A stretch of DNA of 64,000 nt. Source: Microvirgula aerodenitrificans DSM 15089. Lineage in GTDB: Bacteria; Pseudomonadota; Gammaproteobacteria; Burkholderiales; Aquaspirillaceae. Under the pieces are notes generated by a model. It was not told the origin of the DNA. It ran no database searches and saw nothing but the letters and a program-made list of their open reading frames with translations. A program made the translations under genes and the position numbers. Shown here one piece after another: positions 47,793-57,918 of this stretch; position 1 is the first letter of the stretch, and every line of letters starts with the position of its first letter. The stretch is taken from positions 186,001 to 250,000 of the forward strand of contig NZ_JHVK01000005.1 in assembly GCF_000620105.1 (NCBI RefSeq), read 5' to 3'.

Positions 47793-49478
47793 ATGCTCAA
47801 AGAAACCTTCGTCGCCATGCGCGACCTGCCGCGCATGAAAGAAATCTCGGCCATTCTCATCCGGCATGGCCTGGGAGAATTCGCGCAGCGGCTGAAGCTG
47901 CCGCGCGTGGTCGAGAAGGGAATCGAGTGGCTGCATGTGCCGATGCCGTCCCCTGACGACTACATTCCGACCCCGGTCCGCCTGCGTCGCTCGCTGGAAG
48001 ATCTCGGGCCGACTTTCATCAAGCTCGGCCAGATCCTCGCCACCCGGGTCGATGTGTTCCCGCCGGACTGGATCGCCGAATTCGAAAAGCTGCAGAGCGA
48101 TGCGCCGGCGCTGCCGGAAGGCGATGTGACGCGGCTGGTGTCAGCGGCGCTCGGCATGCCGGTGGCCGAAGCATTTGCCGAATTCGACCCGCATCCGATC
48201 GGCGCGGCGTCGATCGCCCAGGTCCACCGCGCCATGCTGATGGACGGTACCCCGGTCGCAGTCAAGCTGCGCCGGCCGGGCATCGTCGACAAGATCGACG
48301 CCGACCTGCGCATCCTCGGTCACCTGGCGCGACTGATCGAACTGGAGTTCCCCGACATCCGCCGCTACCAGCCCGGCGAGATCGTCAATCAGTTCGCCAA
48401 GGCGCTGAAGCGCGAACTCAACCTGGCCGGCGAGGCGCGCAACATGGAGCGCTTCGCCCAGCATTTCGCCGGCGACCCGCATATCGTGGTGCCGAAGGTG
48501 TACTGGGCGCTGACCAACCCGACCATCAATGTGCAGGATTTCGTCGACGGCATTCCGGCCATGCGTCTGGACCTGGCCGAGGCGGCCGGGCTGGACCGCA
48601 AGCTGCTGGCACGACGCGGCGCCGACGCGGTGCTGAAAATGATCCTGCTCGACGGGCTGTTCCATGCCGACCCCCACCCCGGCAACGTGTTCTTTCTGGC
48701 GGAAAACCGCATCGTTTTCATCGATTTCGGCATGGTCGGGCGCTTGTCGCGCGATCGCCGCGACCAGCTGGCCGACCTGCTGTCGGCGCTGTCGCGCCGC
48801 GATGAACGCGGCGTCTACGACGTGCTGATCGACTGGACCGGCAGCGCCCAGGTCGACGACGACGGGCTGAAGGCCGATATCGCCGAGTTCCTGTTCCAGT
48901 ACGACGGCCTGTCGCTGTCCGAACTGGACCTGACCCAGCTGATCAACGACATCATGGCCCTGATGCGCGAGCACTCGATCGTGCTGCCGGCCGACCTGTC
49001 GATGCTGTTCAAGGCGCTGATCACGCTGGAAGGCTTTGCGCGCCAGCTCGATCCCGATTTCAAGCTGGTCGCCCACCTGACGCCGTTCGTCCGCCACATC
49101 ATTCTGGCGCGCTACACGCCGAAGGCCATCGCCGACAAGAGCGTGCGCGGGCTGCTGGACATGGTCGGCATGGTCGCCGATCTGCCGCGCGACATTTCGC
49201 GCCTGCTCGGCACCGCCCGGCGCGGCAAGCTGCGGCTGGATATCGACGTCAAGCGGCTGGACAGCTTCGGTCACCAGATCGACAAGAGTGCGAACCGGCT
49301 GACCATGGGCATCGTGACCGGTTGCCTGATCATCGGCTCCAGCATCGTCATGACCGTCAATGCCGGCCCGACGCTGTTCGGCCTGCCGGTGTTCGGCTTT
49401 TTCGGTTTCATGATCGCGTTTTTCAACAGCATCTGGCTGATCCTGTCCATCTGGCGGGCCGGCAAGGACCATGTATGA
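47793..49478 (+). CDS. ABC1/UbiB family atypical kinase
   Basis: 561 residues. KLGQ-type motif in TFIKLGQILATRVDVFP, ATP site AVKLRRPGI, the ABC1 core with HADPHPGNVFF and FIDFGMVGRLSRD, and two C-terminal membrane helices. These proteins support ubiquinone synthesis as ATPases. No ubiE or ubiJ is next to it, so it may be the UbiB itself or a second ABC1 protein. The start MLKETFVAM lies 92 bp from the divergent NlpC gene. The next gene overlaps by four bases. Confidence 0.85.
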   Translation: MLKETFVAMRDLPRMKEISAILIRHGLGEFAQRLKLPRVVEKGIEWLHVPMPSPDDYIPTPVRLRRSLEDLGPTFIKLGQILATRVDVFPPDWIAEFEKLQSDAPALPEGDVTRLVSAALGMPVAEAFAEFDPHPIGAASIAQVHRAMLMDGTPVAVKLRRPGIVDKIDADLRILGHLARLIELEFPDIRRYQPGEIVNQFAKALKRELNLAGEARNMERFAQHFAGDPHIVVPKVYWALTNPTINVQDFVDGIPAMRLDLAEAAGLDRKLLARRGADAVLKMILLDGLFHADPHPGNVFFLAENRIVFIDFGMVGRLSRDRRDQLADLLSALSRRDERGVYDVLIDWTGSAQVDDDGLKADIAEFLFQYDGLSLSELDLTQLINDIMALMREHSIVLPADLSMLFKALITLEGFARQLDPDFKLVAHLTPFVRHIILARYTPKAIADKSVRGLLDMVGMVADLPRDISRLLGTARRGKLRLDIDVKRLDSFGHQIDKSANRLTMGIVTGCLIIGSSIVMTVNAGPTLFGLPVFGFFGFMIAFFNSIWLILSIWRAGKDHV

Positions 49479-50296
49479 CCCTGCGCACGCCCATCCTGAC
49501 CTGGCTGACGGCCCTGCTGCTGGCCCAGGCCGCCATCGCCGCCCCGTCGCTGCGGACGCTGAAGCTGAAGCAGCAACGGGGTGAGGACGTGGCCGCCGCG
49601 CTGGAACCGCTGCTGGAGCCCGGCGAGCGCGTGGCCGGCCTGCCCGATGCAGTGGTGATCAGCGCCGAACCGATCCGCCAGGCCGAACTCGCCCGGCTGG
49701 TGGCCCAGCTCGACAGCCGGCGCCGGCAATGGCGGCTGGAAGTCGACACCTCGGCGCTGCTGCCGCGCCGGCACGCCGCCCCTGCCCGGCCGAACACCGG
49801 CCGGGTCGACATCGGCGTGTGGCGTCCCGGCGGCCATGGCCGGCCGGGTGTCGGGGTCGACATCGATGCCGGCGAGATTCCGCTTGGCAGTCGCCCGGCG
49901 GTCCCGGCCGACGACGGGCAGTGGCTGGTGGTGGCCGAAGGCGGCAAGGCCCGGGTCGATACCGGCCCGCTGCGGCCCGCCCACTGGGTGCTCGCCTACC
50001 CTGACGGCCGCTATTCGCCGCGCCAGCCGTGGCAGACCAGCGGCGGCGGTTTCTGGCTGCAGGCGCGCGCCGACGGCGACGAGGTGGTCCTGACGCTGGC
50101 CGTCAGCCCGGGCCAGTTACCGGCCGGCCGCAATGGCAATACGAGCAGTACCCGGGTGCGCGGACGGCCCGATGCCTGGCTGACGATCGCCAGCGTAGTG
50201 CACGAGGCCGACGGCAGCGACACCCTGGTGCTGGGTCAGGGTGGCAGCCGCTACGCGTCGACCGCCATGGTCCGCGTCCGCCTCACCCGCCCCTGA
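49475..50296 (+). CDS. exported protein with secretin N-domain-like start
   Basis: 273 residues. Signal peptide ending AIAA, then SLRTLKLKQQRGEDVAAALEPLLEPGERVAGLPDAVVI and a helix RQAELARLVAQLDS, which resembles the small NolW/secretin N1 domains. The remaining 180 residues are beta-rich and Gly/Arg-rich with no family recognised. No secretin pore is present, so it is a stand-alone periplasmic protein. It overlaps the ABC1 gene by four bases. Confidence 0.65.
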   Translation: MTLRTPILTWLTALLLAQAAIAAPSLRTLKLKQQRGEDVAAALEPLLEPGERVAGLPDAVVISAEPIRQAELARLVAQLDSRRRQWRLEVDTSALLPRRHAAPARPNTGRVDIGVWRPGGHGRPGVGVDIDAGEIPLGSRPAVPADDGQWLVVAEGGKARVDTGPLRPAHWVLAYPDGRYSPRQPWQTSGGGFWLQARADGDEVVLTLAVSPGQLPAGRNGNTSSTRVRGRPDAWLTIASVVHEADGSDTLVLGQGGSRYASTAMVRVRLTRP

Positions 50297-50356
50297 AGCT
50301 GCCCAGCGCTGGCCCCAGCCGGTATAATCCGTTTTTGTCCACGCAATCCGCCCGCT

Positions 50357-50833
50357 ATGGCGCACCAAACCCAATGGAAACCGAACGCGACCGTTGCCGC
50401 GATTGTCGAACGCGACGGCCGCTTCCTGCTGGTCGAGGAACAGACCTCGGCCGGCTTGATGCTCAACCAGCCGGCCGGTCACTGGGAACAGGGCGAAACA
50501 CTGCTCGCCGCCACCCGCCGCGAAGCCTATGAGGAAACCGGCTGGCATGTCGAGCCGACCGCGCTGGTCGGCATCTACGCTGCGCCGAAGCGCGACGAGC
50601 CCGAGCTGGTCTACTTGCGCTTCGCCTTTGTCTGCACCGCCCTCGACCATGATGCCGACGCCGTGCTGGATGACGGCATCGTCCGCCCGCTGTGGCTGAC
50701 GGCTGAGGAAATCGCCGCCAGCGTCGACCGGCAGCGCAGTTCGCTGGTGTACCGCTGTGTGCAGGATTACCTGGCCGGACGCCGCTACCCGCTCGACCTG
50801 CTGACCCACACAGGTTTTCCCCCGGACCGCTGA
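50357..50833 (+). CDS. Nudix hydrolase, NudJ-like
   Basis: 158 residues. KPNATVAAIVERDGRFLLVEEQT, LNQPAGHWEQGE and the Nudix box REAYEETGWHVEP match NudJ, a phosphatase of nucleoside and HMP diphosphates in E. coli. A TATAAT -10 candidate (50323-50328) lies 29 bp upstream of the ATG. It is followed by an exported-protein gene and mnmA; nudJ-mnmA neighbourhood also occurs in E. coli. Confidence 0.9.
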   Translation: MAHQTQWKPNATVAAIVERDGRFLLVEEQTSAGLMLNQPAGHWEQGETLLAATRREAYEETGWHVEPTALVGIYAAPKRDEPELVYLRFAFVCTALDHDADAVLDDGIVRPLWLTAEEIAASVDRQRSSLVYRCVQDYLAGRRYPLDLLTHTGFPPDR

Positions 50834-50884
50834 TGCCGTCCGTTCAGGGCCCCGCCCCCGACACCGCTCCCCGCTGGAGAACGC

Positions 50885-51445
50885 ATGCCGCCGACCCGTG
50901 CCCTGCTGCCCGTGCTGCTGATGGTCCTGAATGCAGCCCTGCCTGCCGTTGCGTCCGCCGACGAGGCGTTGCCGCTGTGCTACGGCTACGGCTGCCGTGT
51001 CGACACCCGCTTTGCCGTCAGCACACCGCAGCAGGCGGAAGTGGCGCAGCTGTTTGCCCACGTCGCGACACCGGACGACGAACGCCGCGCCGTCTCGCAG
51101 GCCATCGGCCTGCTGGAACGGATCGCCGGCGAGCAGACGCCGATCCGGGACGACAAGGGCGGCAATTTCAGCGACGGGACGTCGCCGGGGCGGCGCGACT
51201 GCGTCGACCACAGCACCACCAATGCCGAATGGCTGCTGTGGCTGCGCGACAAGGGCTGGCTGCGGCTGCACACGCCGGCCGGCAAGGCCTGGCGCGCGCC
51301 ATGGATAGTGGATCTGCACTACACCGCGGTAATGACCGATGCCGGTGGCCGGCAATGGGCGGTGGACAGCTGGTTTTTCGATAACGGACACGATGCGGCC
51401 GTGGTGCCGCTGGATGTCTGGATGAAAGGATATTCCCCGTCATGA
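50885..51445 (+). CDS. conserved exported protein of unknown function
   Basis: 186 residues. Signal peptide ending VASA, then [14 protein letters not shown] with a Cys pair, a helical region, and [16 protein letters not shown] with another Cys, His and Thr, and a final [24 protein letters not shown]. The Cys-Asp-His arrangement recalls transglutaminase-like folds, but this is weak. GGAG lies six bases before the ATG. It overlaps mnmA by four bases, so it is co-translated with it. Confidence 0.65.
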   Translation: MPPTRALLPVLLMVLNAALPAVASADEALPLCYGYGCRVDTRFAVSTPQQAEVAQLFAHVATPDDERRAVSQAIGLLERIAGEQTPIRDDKGGNFSDGTSPGRRDCVDHSTTNAEWLLWLRDKGWLRLHTPAGKAWRAPWIVDLHYTAVMTDAGGRQWAVDSWFFDNGHDAAVVPLDVWMKGYSPS

Positions 51446-52518
51446 CGGAGAAAAAACGCATCGTCGTCGGCCTGTCCGGCGGCGTCGACTCGTCGGTGAC
51501 CGCTCACCTGCTCAAGCAGCAAGGGCATGAAGTCATCGGCGTGTTCATGCAAAATTGGGAAGACGACAACGACGACGACTACTGCTCGATCAAGCAGGAC
51601 TCGCTCGACGCCATGAGCGTGGCCGACCGGCTGGGCATCGACATGGAGATCGTCAACTTCGCCGCCGAGTACAAGGACCGCGTGTTCCAGTACTTCCTCG
51701 ACGAGTATGCCGCCGGCCGCACGCCGAACCCGGACGTGCTGTGCAATGCCGAGATCAAGTTCAAGGCCTTTCTCGACTACGCCATGACCCTCGGCGCCGA
51801 CTGTATCGCCACCGGCCACTACGCGCGCAAGCTGGAGCGCGACGGCCGGCATTACCTGCTCAAGGGCGTCGACCCGGGCAAGGACCAGAGCTATTTCCTG
51901 TACCGGCTGTCGCCGGCGCAGCTGTCGAAGTCGCTGTTCCCGCTCGGCGGGCTGCACAAGACCGAGGTCCGCCGCATCGCCGCCGGGATCGGCCTGCCGA
52001 ATGCGGCCAAGAAGGACTCGACCGGCATCTGCTTTATCGGCGAACGCCCGTTCCGCGCCTTCCTGCAGCGCTACCTGCCGACCCAGCCCGGCCCGATGGT
52101 CACGCCGGAAGGCCGCACGGTCGGCGAACATCAGGGGCTGATGTACTACACCCTCGGCCAGCGCAAGGGCCTGAATATCGGCGGCGACAAGGCCGGCAAT
52201 GGCGAGCCGTGGTTTGTCGCCGGCAAGGACATGGCCAGCAATACCCTGATCGTGGTCCAGGGCCACGGCCACCCGCTGCTGCTGAAACCGGTACTGGAAG
52301 CCTCGCAACTGAGCTGGACGCTCGGCGAGGCGCCGGCCGATGGCGACTATGCGGCCAAGAACCGCTACCGGATGAGTGATGCCGCCTGTCGCCTCGACAC
52401 GCTGTCGCCGGAACGCATCCGGCTGACTTTCACCGACCCGCAATGGGCGGTGACGCCGGGCCAGTCGGCCGTCCTGTACGACGGCGACATCTGTCTCGGC
52501 GGCGGCGTCATCGTCTGA
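51442..52518 (+). CDS. mnmA: tRNA-specific 2-thiouridylase
   Basis: 358 residues. It thiolates U34 of Glu, Gln and Lys tRNAs. The PP-loop [18 protein letters not shown], nucleophilic Cys in [12 protein letters not shown] and persulphide Cys in [12 protein letters not shown] are present, and the C-terminal beta barrel is complete. It is cotranscribed with the exported protein upstream and convergent with the EamA exporter. Confidence 0.98.
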   Translation: MTEKKRIVVGLSGGVDSSVTAHLLKQQGHEVIGVFMQNWEDDNDDDYCSIKQDSLDAMSVADRLGIDMEIVNFAAEYKDRVFQYFLDEYAAGRTPNPDVLCNAEIKFKAFLDYAMTLGADCIATGHYARKLERDGRHYLLKGVDPGKDQSYFLYRLSPAQLSKSLFPLGGLHKTEVRRIAAGIGLPNAAKKDSTGICFIGERPFRAFLQRYLPTQPGPMVTPEGRTVGEHQGLMYYTLGQRKGLNIGGDKAGNGEPWFVAGKDMASNTLIVVQGHGHPLLLKPVLEASQLSWTLGEAPADGDYAAKNRYRMSDAACRLDTLSPERIRLTFTDPQWAVTPGQSAVLYDGDICLGGGVIV

Positions 52519-52522
52519 GCAT

Positions 52523-53386
52523 TCAGCGCCGCGCCAGCACCACGCCGGCCGCCACCACGGCCATGCCGGCGATGGCCAGCGGCGTCAGCCGTTCGCCGAA
52601 CAGGGCAAAGGCCATCAGTGCGGTGGTCGGTGGTGTCAGATAGAACAGGCTGGCGACGCCGACCGACTCGCCATGGCGGATCAGCCAGTTCAGCAGGCTG
52701 ATCGCGCCGATCGACAGCACCAGCACCAGCCAGCCAAGCGCAAAGGCGAACGATCCGTTCCAGACGATGTGCATGGACTCGAACCATGGCGCGACAGCAC
52801 CGGTCGCCAGCGCACAGGCGGTGAACTGCACCACGCCGCCGGTGCGCCAGTCGAAGTGCGGCACGAAGCGCTTCTGGTACAGCGTACCCAGGGTGATGCC
52901 GAACAGCGCGGCCACGACCGGCAGCAGCAGCGGCAGCATGTCGTGGCCGATGCTCAGCCGTGGCCAGACCGTCATCGTCACCCCGGCCAGACTCAGCAGC
53001 AGACCGGCCCACTGCCGCCGGCCGACCGGAGCCCGGAACCAGGCCGCCACCAGCACGGCGGTCAGAATGGGCTGCAGGCCCACCACCAGTGCCGTCAGCC
53101 CCGGCGACAATCCACGGGAAATGGCACTGAACACGCCGGCCAGATAGACCGCATGCACCAGCAGGCCGGTGACGGCCAGATGGGCGACCATGCGCCGGCT
53201 GTCCGGCCACGGCGCGCGCATGAGTAGCGCCAGCACGGTCAGCAGCAAGGCGGTACAGCCATAGCGCACCAGCAGGAACGTCAGCGGTTCGGCATAGGGC
53301 AGGCCGAACCTGGCGCCGATAAAGCCGGTACTCCACAGAATGACGAACAGAACGGGCCACAGCGGGCGCAACGCGGCAGAGGACAT
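52523..53386 (-). CDS. EamA family (DMT) transporter
   Basis: 287 residues, ten hydrophobic helices in two EamA repeats (LFVILWSTGFIGARFGLPYAEPL at the start of the first; PVVAALFGITLGTLYQKRF at the start of the second). ATG 53386 (MSSAALRPLWPVLF) is chosen over an upstream frame that lacks a family start. Members export amino acids or metabolites; the substrate is unknown. It is convergent with mnmA. Confidence 0.88.
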   Translation of the reverse strand: MSSAALRPLWPVLFVILWSTGFIGARFGLPYAEPLTFLLVRYGCTALLLTVLALLMRAPWPDSRRMVAHLAVTGLLVHAVYLAGVFSAISRGLSPGLTALVVGLQPILTAVLVAAWFRAPVGRRQWAGLLLSLAGVTMTVWPRLSIGHDMLPLLLPVVAALFGITLGTLYQKRFVPHFDWRTGGVVQFTACALATGAVAPWFESMHIVWNGSFAFALGWLVLVLSIGAISLLNWLIRHGESVGVASLFYLTPPTTALMAFALFGERLTPLAIAGMAVVAAGVVLARR

Positions 53387-53657
53387 GACACAGGACCGGC
53401 AATGACGGCCGGCCATGGTAATGACATTGACCACAGACGGCGAGTGGCGAATCCCCTGCCCCGCAGCCATTTGCCTGCAGGGGATGCAGCGCCGGCCCCA
53501 CCGTCGCCGCCGGCATGGTCTCGTTCGACATCCCGCTGGCACTCCCCGCCGCTTCCGGACCAGTGGGGAAAATGCCTACTGCCTGTCAATGGGGCTGAGG
53601 TCCGCCCAATATTCCATTTCCAGACTGTATTCCACAGCAGAACTTCCAGGCAATGAA
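53387..53657. other. intergenic region upstream of the EamA gene
   Basis: No gene seen. The part at 53590-53650 is AT-richer (CCAATATTCCATTTCC) and may hold the EamA promoter on the minus strand; no convincing -35/-10 pair was found. Confidence 0.3.
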
Positions 53658-53692
53658 TGACGGGCCGGCCCGTAACCCAGGCCGACCCGTCA
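53658..53692 (-). terminator. hairpin downstream of metG
   Basis: TGACGGGCCGGCC (53658-53670) pairs with GGCCGACCCGTCA (53680-53692) with one mismatch. It lies 18 bp after the metG stop on the minus strand; no T run follows. Confidence 0.6.
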
Positions 53693-53710
53693 TGATCCTG
53701 CAGCCATCAA

Positions 53711-55768
53711 TCAGCTCACGCGCATGCCCGGCTTGGCGCCTCTGTCGACATCGAGCAGGAACAGCCCCTGCGAGTCGTCATTGCCGCTGGCGCAGACAAT
53801 CATCCCCTCGGACACGCCGAAGCGCATCTTGCGCGGTGCAAGGTTGGCGACGACGATGACCTGGCGGCCGATCAGTTTTTCCGGCTCCGGATAGGCGCTG
53901 CGGATGCCGGAGAAGATCTGCCGGGTTTCAAAGCCGAGATCGACCTTGAAGCGCAGCAGCTTGTCGGAACCCTCAACCAGACCGGCTTCCAGCACCGTGC
54001 CGACCCGCAGATCGAGTTTGGCGAAGTCGGCGATGCCGATGGTGTCGTCCAGCGGCTCGACGCCGAGGCTGGCCGGCGTCACGGCGGCAGGCGTGCTCTG
54101 CTTGTTCGCCTCGACCAGCTTTTCGATCAGCACCGGTTCGACGCGCTGCATCAGATGCTGGTACGGCTTGACTGCATGACCCAGCAGCAGCGTCTGCGCA
54201 TCGTTCCAGTTCAGCGGTGCGACATCGAGGAAGGCCTCGATATCGGTCGCCAGCTTCGGCAGTACCGGTTTCAGGTAAATCGCCAGGATGCGGAAGGCAT
54301 TGATCAGCACGGTGCACACATCGTGCAGGCGCGCTTCCTCCCCTTCCTGACGGGCCAGCTCCCACGGCTTGTTCGCGTCGACATAGACATTGACCGCATC
54401 GGCCAGCGCCATGATGTCGCGCAGCGCACGGCCATATTCGCGGGCCTCGTAGGCGGCGGCAATGCCGTCAGCCTGGGCGCGCAGGGTATCGAGCAGCGGG
54501 AGGTCGGCAATCTGTGCGGACAGGCGGCCCTCGAAGCGCCTGGTCAGGAAACCGGCGGCGCGGCTGGCGATATTGATGAACTTGCCAACCAGGTCGGCAT
54601 TCACCCGGGCGACGAAGTCGTCCAGGCTCAGGTCGATGTCCTCAATGCGGCTGTTGAGCTTGGCGGCGATGTAATAGCGCATCCACTCCGGGTTCAGCCC
54701 GCAGTCGAGGTAGCTGCGCGCGGTGATGAAGGTGCCGCGCGACTTCGACATCTTCTGGCCGTCGACGGTCAGGAAGCCGTGCGCGAACACGCCGGTCGGC
54801 GCGCGATAGCCGGCGAACTTCAGCGTGGCCGGCCAGAACAGCGCGTGGAAATACAGGATGTCCTTGCCGATGAAGTGGTACAGCTCGGCGTCGGAATCGG
54901 CGTTGAAATAGCTGTCGAAGTCGATGCCGGTGCGGTCGCACAGGTTCTTGAACGACGCCATGTAGCCGATCGGCGCGTCGAGCCACACATAGAAGTACTT
55001 GCCCGGCGCATCCGGAATCTCGAAGCCGAAGTACGGCGCATCGCGCGAGATGTCCCAGTCCTGCAGACCGCCTTCGATCCACTCGTTCATCTTGTTCAGC
55101 GCTTCCGGCTGCAGGTGCGGCTGTGACACGCCGTCGGCGCGCAGCGTGCTGCCGGTGGTCCATTCACGCAGGAAGTCGGTGCATTCGCCGAGGCGGAAGA
55201 AGAAGTGCTCGCTGCTGCGCAGCACCGGCGTCGCGCCGGACACGGCCGAGTACGGATTTTTCAGTTCGGTCGGGCTGTAGGTCGCGCCGCAGACTTCGCA
55301 GTTGTCGCCGTACTGGTCCCTGGCCGCGCACTTCGGACACTCGCCCTTGACGAAGCGGTCCGGCAGGAACATCTGCTTTTCCGGGTCGTACAGCTGCTCG
55401 ATGGTGCGGCTGACGATCTTGTCGTTGGCACTGAGCTTGCGGTAGATCTGCTCGGAGAACTGCTTGTTCTCCGGCGAATTGGTCGAATAGTAGTTGTCAT
55501 AACCGATATGGAAGCCGCTGAAATCGGCCAGGTGCTCGGTCTTGACCCGCTCGATCAGCTGTTCCGGCGTTACGCCCTGCTTTTCCGCCGCCAGCATGAC
55601 CGGCGTGCCGTGGGTGTCGTCGGCACAGACATAGTGGCATTCATGCCCGCGCATCTTCTGGAAACGCACCCACACGTCGGTCTGGATGTGCTCGACCATA
55701 TGGCCGAGGTGGATGGCCCCGTTGGCGTAAGGGAGGGCACTCGTCACCAAAATTTTGCGTTGCGTCAT
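53711..55768 (-). CDS. metG: methionyl-tRNA synthetase
   Basis: 685 residues. [17 protein letters not shown] carries the HIGH motif, [18 protein letters not shown] is the zinc knuckle, and [11 protein letters not shown] the KMSKS loop. A C-terminal EMAP-II/Trbp tRNA-binding domain ([22 protein letters not shown]) is present, so this is the long dimeric form. It follows the MdfA-type gene by 87 bp and shares its strand. Confidence 0.98.
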   Translation of the reverse strand: MTQRKILVTSALPYANGAIHLGHMVEHIQTDVWVRFQKMRGHECHYVCADDTHGTPVMLAAEKQGVTPEQLIERVKTEHLADFSGFHIGYDNYYSTNSPENKQFSEQIYRKLSANDKIVSRTIEQLYDPEKQMFLPDRFVKGECPKCAARDQYGDNCEVCGATYSPTELKNPYSAVSGATPVLRSSEHFFFRLGECTDFLREWTTGSTLRADGVSQPHLQPEALNKMNEWIEGGLQDWDISRDAPYFGFEIPDAPGKYFYVWLDAPIGYMASFKNLCDRTGIDFDSYFNADSDAELYHFIGKDILYFHALFWPATLKFAGYRAPTGVFAHGFLTVDGQKMSKSRGTFITARSYLDCGLNPEWMRYYIAAKLNSRIEDIDLSLDDFVARVNADLVGKFINIASRAAGFLTRRFEGRLSAQIADLPLLDTLRAQADGIAAAYEAREYGRALRDIMALADAVNVYVDANKPWELARQEGEEARLHDVCTVLINAFRILAIYLKPVLPKLATDIEAFLDVAPLNWNDAQTLLLGHAVKPYQHLMQRVEPVLIEKLVEANKQSTPAAVTPASLGVEPLDDTIGIADFAKLDLRVGTVLEAGLVEGSDKLLRFKVDLGFETRQIFSGIRSAYPEPEKLIGRQVIVVANLAPRKMRFGVSEGMIVCASGNDDSQGLFLLDVDRGAKPGMRVS

Positions 55769-55855
55769 CAGGATGTCTCTTCTGGAATCTCAAGCGAACG
55801 ATTATAGCGACAAAGCACGCCGTACCGGGGAGCCGGGATGGCGCGCAGCCGTGGT

Positions 55856-57106
55856 CTACGACTGGCTGACGAGGGCCGGCTCGCCGGATTCGCGAGCGCG
55901 GGCGGCCATCGCGCGCTGCAGCACGCCGCGCGACAGCCACAGGTACAGCGCGGTCGAACAGGCTGACAGCGCGGCATAACCGACCTCGCCCCACTGCAGA
56001 TAGGCGAACTTCAGCCCCTCGATGCCGAACACGTACACCACCATCGACAGCATGCCGACCGAGGCGGCGACCGTGCCCTTGGCGATCGGACTGGCGGTCA
56101 GCGCAAAACGGTACAGCACCGCAAAGCACAGCCCCTCGCCCAGCGAGGTCAGGCTGATGCCGGCAATGATCCAGAACCACGGCACGCTGGTCAGCAGACA
56201 GCCGGCCAGCATCAGCGTCGCGCCGAGCATTTGCGGCAGACGGCCGACCACGACCGAACGGCCGAGTTGCCAGCGGTCGGAAACCCGGACCAGGATCAGG
56301 TTGCCGGCAATCAGCGCGCCGAACACCGGGATCTGCCACAGCCCGTATTCCAGCGTGCTCATGCCGCCGTCCTCGATCAGGAACACCGGCGACAGCGCGA
56401 TCCAGCCGAGCAGCGGCAGCGCCATGAACGGCATGCACAGCGAGGCGGTGATAAAGCCGCGGTCGGTCAGCACCGCACGGTAGTCGCGGCCGATCTGTGA
56501 CAGCGGCAGCGGGCCGCTGCCGGGCTGTACCGTCTCCGGCATGAAATACCACAGGCCCAGCCAGCCGAGTGCGGCGATGGCGGCAATCAGCACGAAAATC
56601 GAGCGCCACGGCCAGATTTCGATCAGCACCGCCCCGGCCACCGGCCCCAGCAGCGGCGCGATCAGCGCCACATTGGCCATCAGCGCCGTGACCTTGATCG
56701 CCGTATTCTCGTCAAAGGCTTCCTGCACGGCGGCATAGCCGACTGCGGCGATAAAGCACAGGCCGACGCCCTGCAGCACGCGCATCGCAATAAAGGATTC
56801 GATGCCGCCGACCCACAGCATGGCCAGACAGCTGAGCACGAACAGCGCCACGCCGGCGAGCATCACCGGCCGGCGGCCGATACGGTCCGACAGCGGCCCG
56901 AGCAGCCACGGCACGGTGATGCCGCCCAGCAGGAAGGCGGTCATCGACGTGGCGACCCACGAAATGTCGACGCCGAACTCGGCCACCACGTGCAGCATGC
57001 CGGGCTGGATCATGTCGTTGGCGATATAGACCGCAAATTCGAACAGCACCAGCGCCAGCGGGAAGCACAGGACGGACAGGGTCAGGGTAGTGATTTTCTT
57101 CTGCAT
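55856..57106 (-). CDS. MdfA-type multidrug MFS transporter
   Basis: 416 residues, twelve hydrophobic helices. FEFAVYIANDMIQPGMLHVV has the membrane-embedded Glu of MdfA, and WLLGPLSDRIGRRPVML is motif A; ALMANVALIAPLLGPVAGA is motif C. It is a proton-driven exporter of lipophilic drugs by family. ATG 57106 is chosen; upstream codons are GC-rich and not conserved-looking. Confidence 0.9.
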   Translation of the reverse strand: MQKKITTLTLSVLCFPLALVLFEFAVYIANDMIQPGMLHVVAEFGVDISWVATSMTAFLLGGITVPWLLGPLSDRIGRRPVMLAGVALFVLSCLAMLWVGGIESFIAMRVLQGVGLCFIAAVGYAAVQEAFDENTAIKVTALMANVALIAPLLGPVAGAVLIEIWPWRSIFVLIAAIAALGWLGLWYFMPETVQPGSGPLPLSQIGRDYRAVLTDRGFITASLCMPFMALPLLGWIALSPVFLIEDGGMSTLEYGLWQIPVFGALIAGNLILVRVSDRWQLGRSVVVGRLPQMLGATLMLAGCLLTSVPWFWIIAGISLTSLGEGLCFAVLYRFALTASPIAKGTVAASVGMLSMVVYVFGIEGLKFAYLQWGEVGYAALSACSTALYLWLSRGVLQRAMAARARESGEPALVSQS

Positions 57107-57434
57107 GGTTTTCAGCCAGTTGCGACGCCCCCGGCATGCGGCCTCCTGATCGGAAGGCCGGGCGGAGCGGGCCCGTGCGGCAGCCAGGCAGCGGCAGGGG
57201 CGGTTCTGTACGGGGAAGGAAGGCCGGCGCGCAGCGGGCCTGTTCCGGGAGATATCGAGCCTGACGGCCGCGCGTGACGCGACCATGATGGCGACAAGAA
57301 GCGGCGATCCGGGCAGGAGAAGGGCCGGGCTCGCGGCGGCGTCACGGCCTGGACGGGAGTTGTTCCGGGCGGACGTAGCGGGCGATTATACCAGCGGGCA
57401 CGCAAGCGAACGTTCAGATACGGGACATGTCCGT
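57107..57434. other. GC-rich intergenic region with one -10-like site
   Basis: No gene seen in 328 bp. On the minus strand TATAAT occurs at 57390-57385 without a good -35 at 17 bp; if used it would give the MdfA-type gene a leader of about 280 bases. Confidence 0.3.
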
Positions 57435-57737
57435 TCAGTAACCGCCGCGTTCATCCACCGGCAGCGGGCTGGCCGGCACGGCCGGCGGCGAGTCGCTCCG
57501 CTCCGACGGGCGGCGCAGACGCCGTCCGTCGCGCTCGACCCGGCGTGGATTGCGTTCGACCCGGCGGTCGACCTGACGCCCGTTGCGTGCCGCGCCATCG
57601 TCCGGCACAGCCGCGTCGCCATCGCCGGGCATGCCCTGCACCAGCGGCGCGGGCTGCGGCACCAGCGGCAGCACCAGACCGTTGGCGTCGACGGTGGCGG
57701 CCAGCGTCGACAGCATCACTGCCAGCAGACGTGGCAT
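57435..57737 (-). CDS. hypothetical small exported protein
   Basis: 100 residues. MPRLLAVMLSTLAATVDANG looks like a signal peptide; the rest is Pro/Arg/Asp-rich (RQVDRRVERNPRRVERDGRR) and probably disordered. GGGGA lies about eight bases before the ATG. No family recognised. It is divergent from apbC. Confidence 0.5.
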   Translation of the reverse strand: MPRLLAVMLSTLAATVDANGLVLPLVPQPAPLVQGMPGDGDAAVPDDGAARNGRQVDRRVERNPRRVERDGRRLRRPSERSDSPPAVPASPLPVDERGGY

Positions 57738-57918
57738 CAGGGCATCCCCGTTTCATTCGCACTGTTTTCATCATGGCCGACCGGCCGTCCCGTCGCCAGT
57801 GTACGCTGCCGCCCCCTCTGCCCTCCAGCCCGCGCGAACCGGCGTGCAGCGTAGACGCTGGCGCGATAAACCGAGTAAAGTGCTCGGGTATTCGTATCAT
57901 CCGCCCGGAATTCACACC

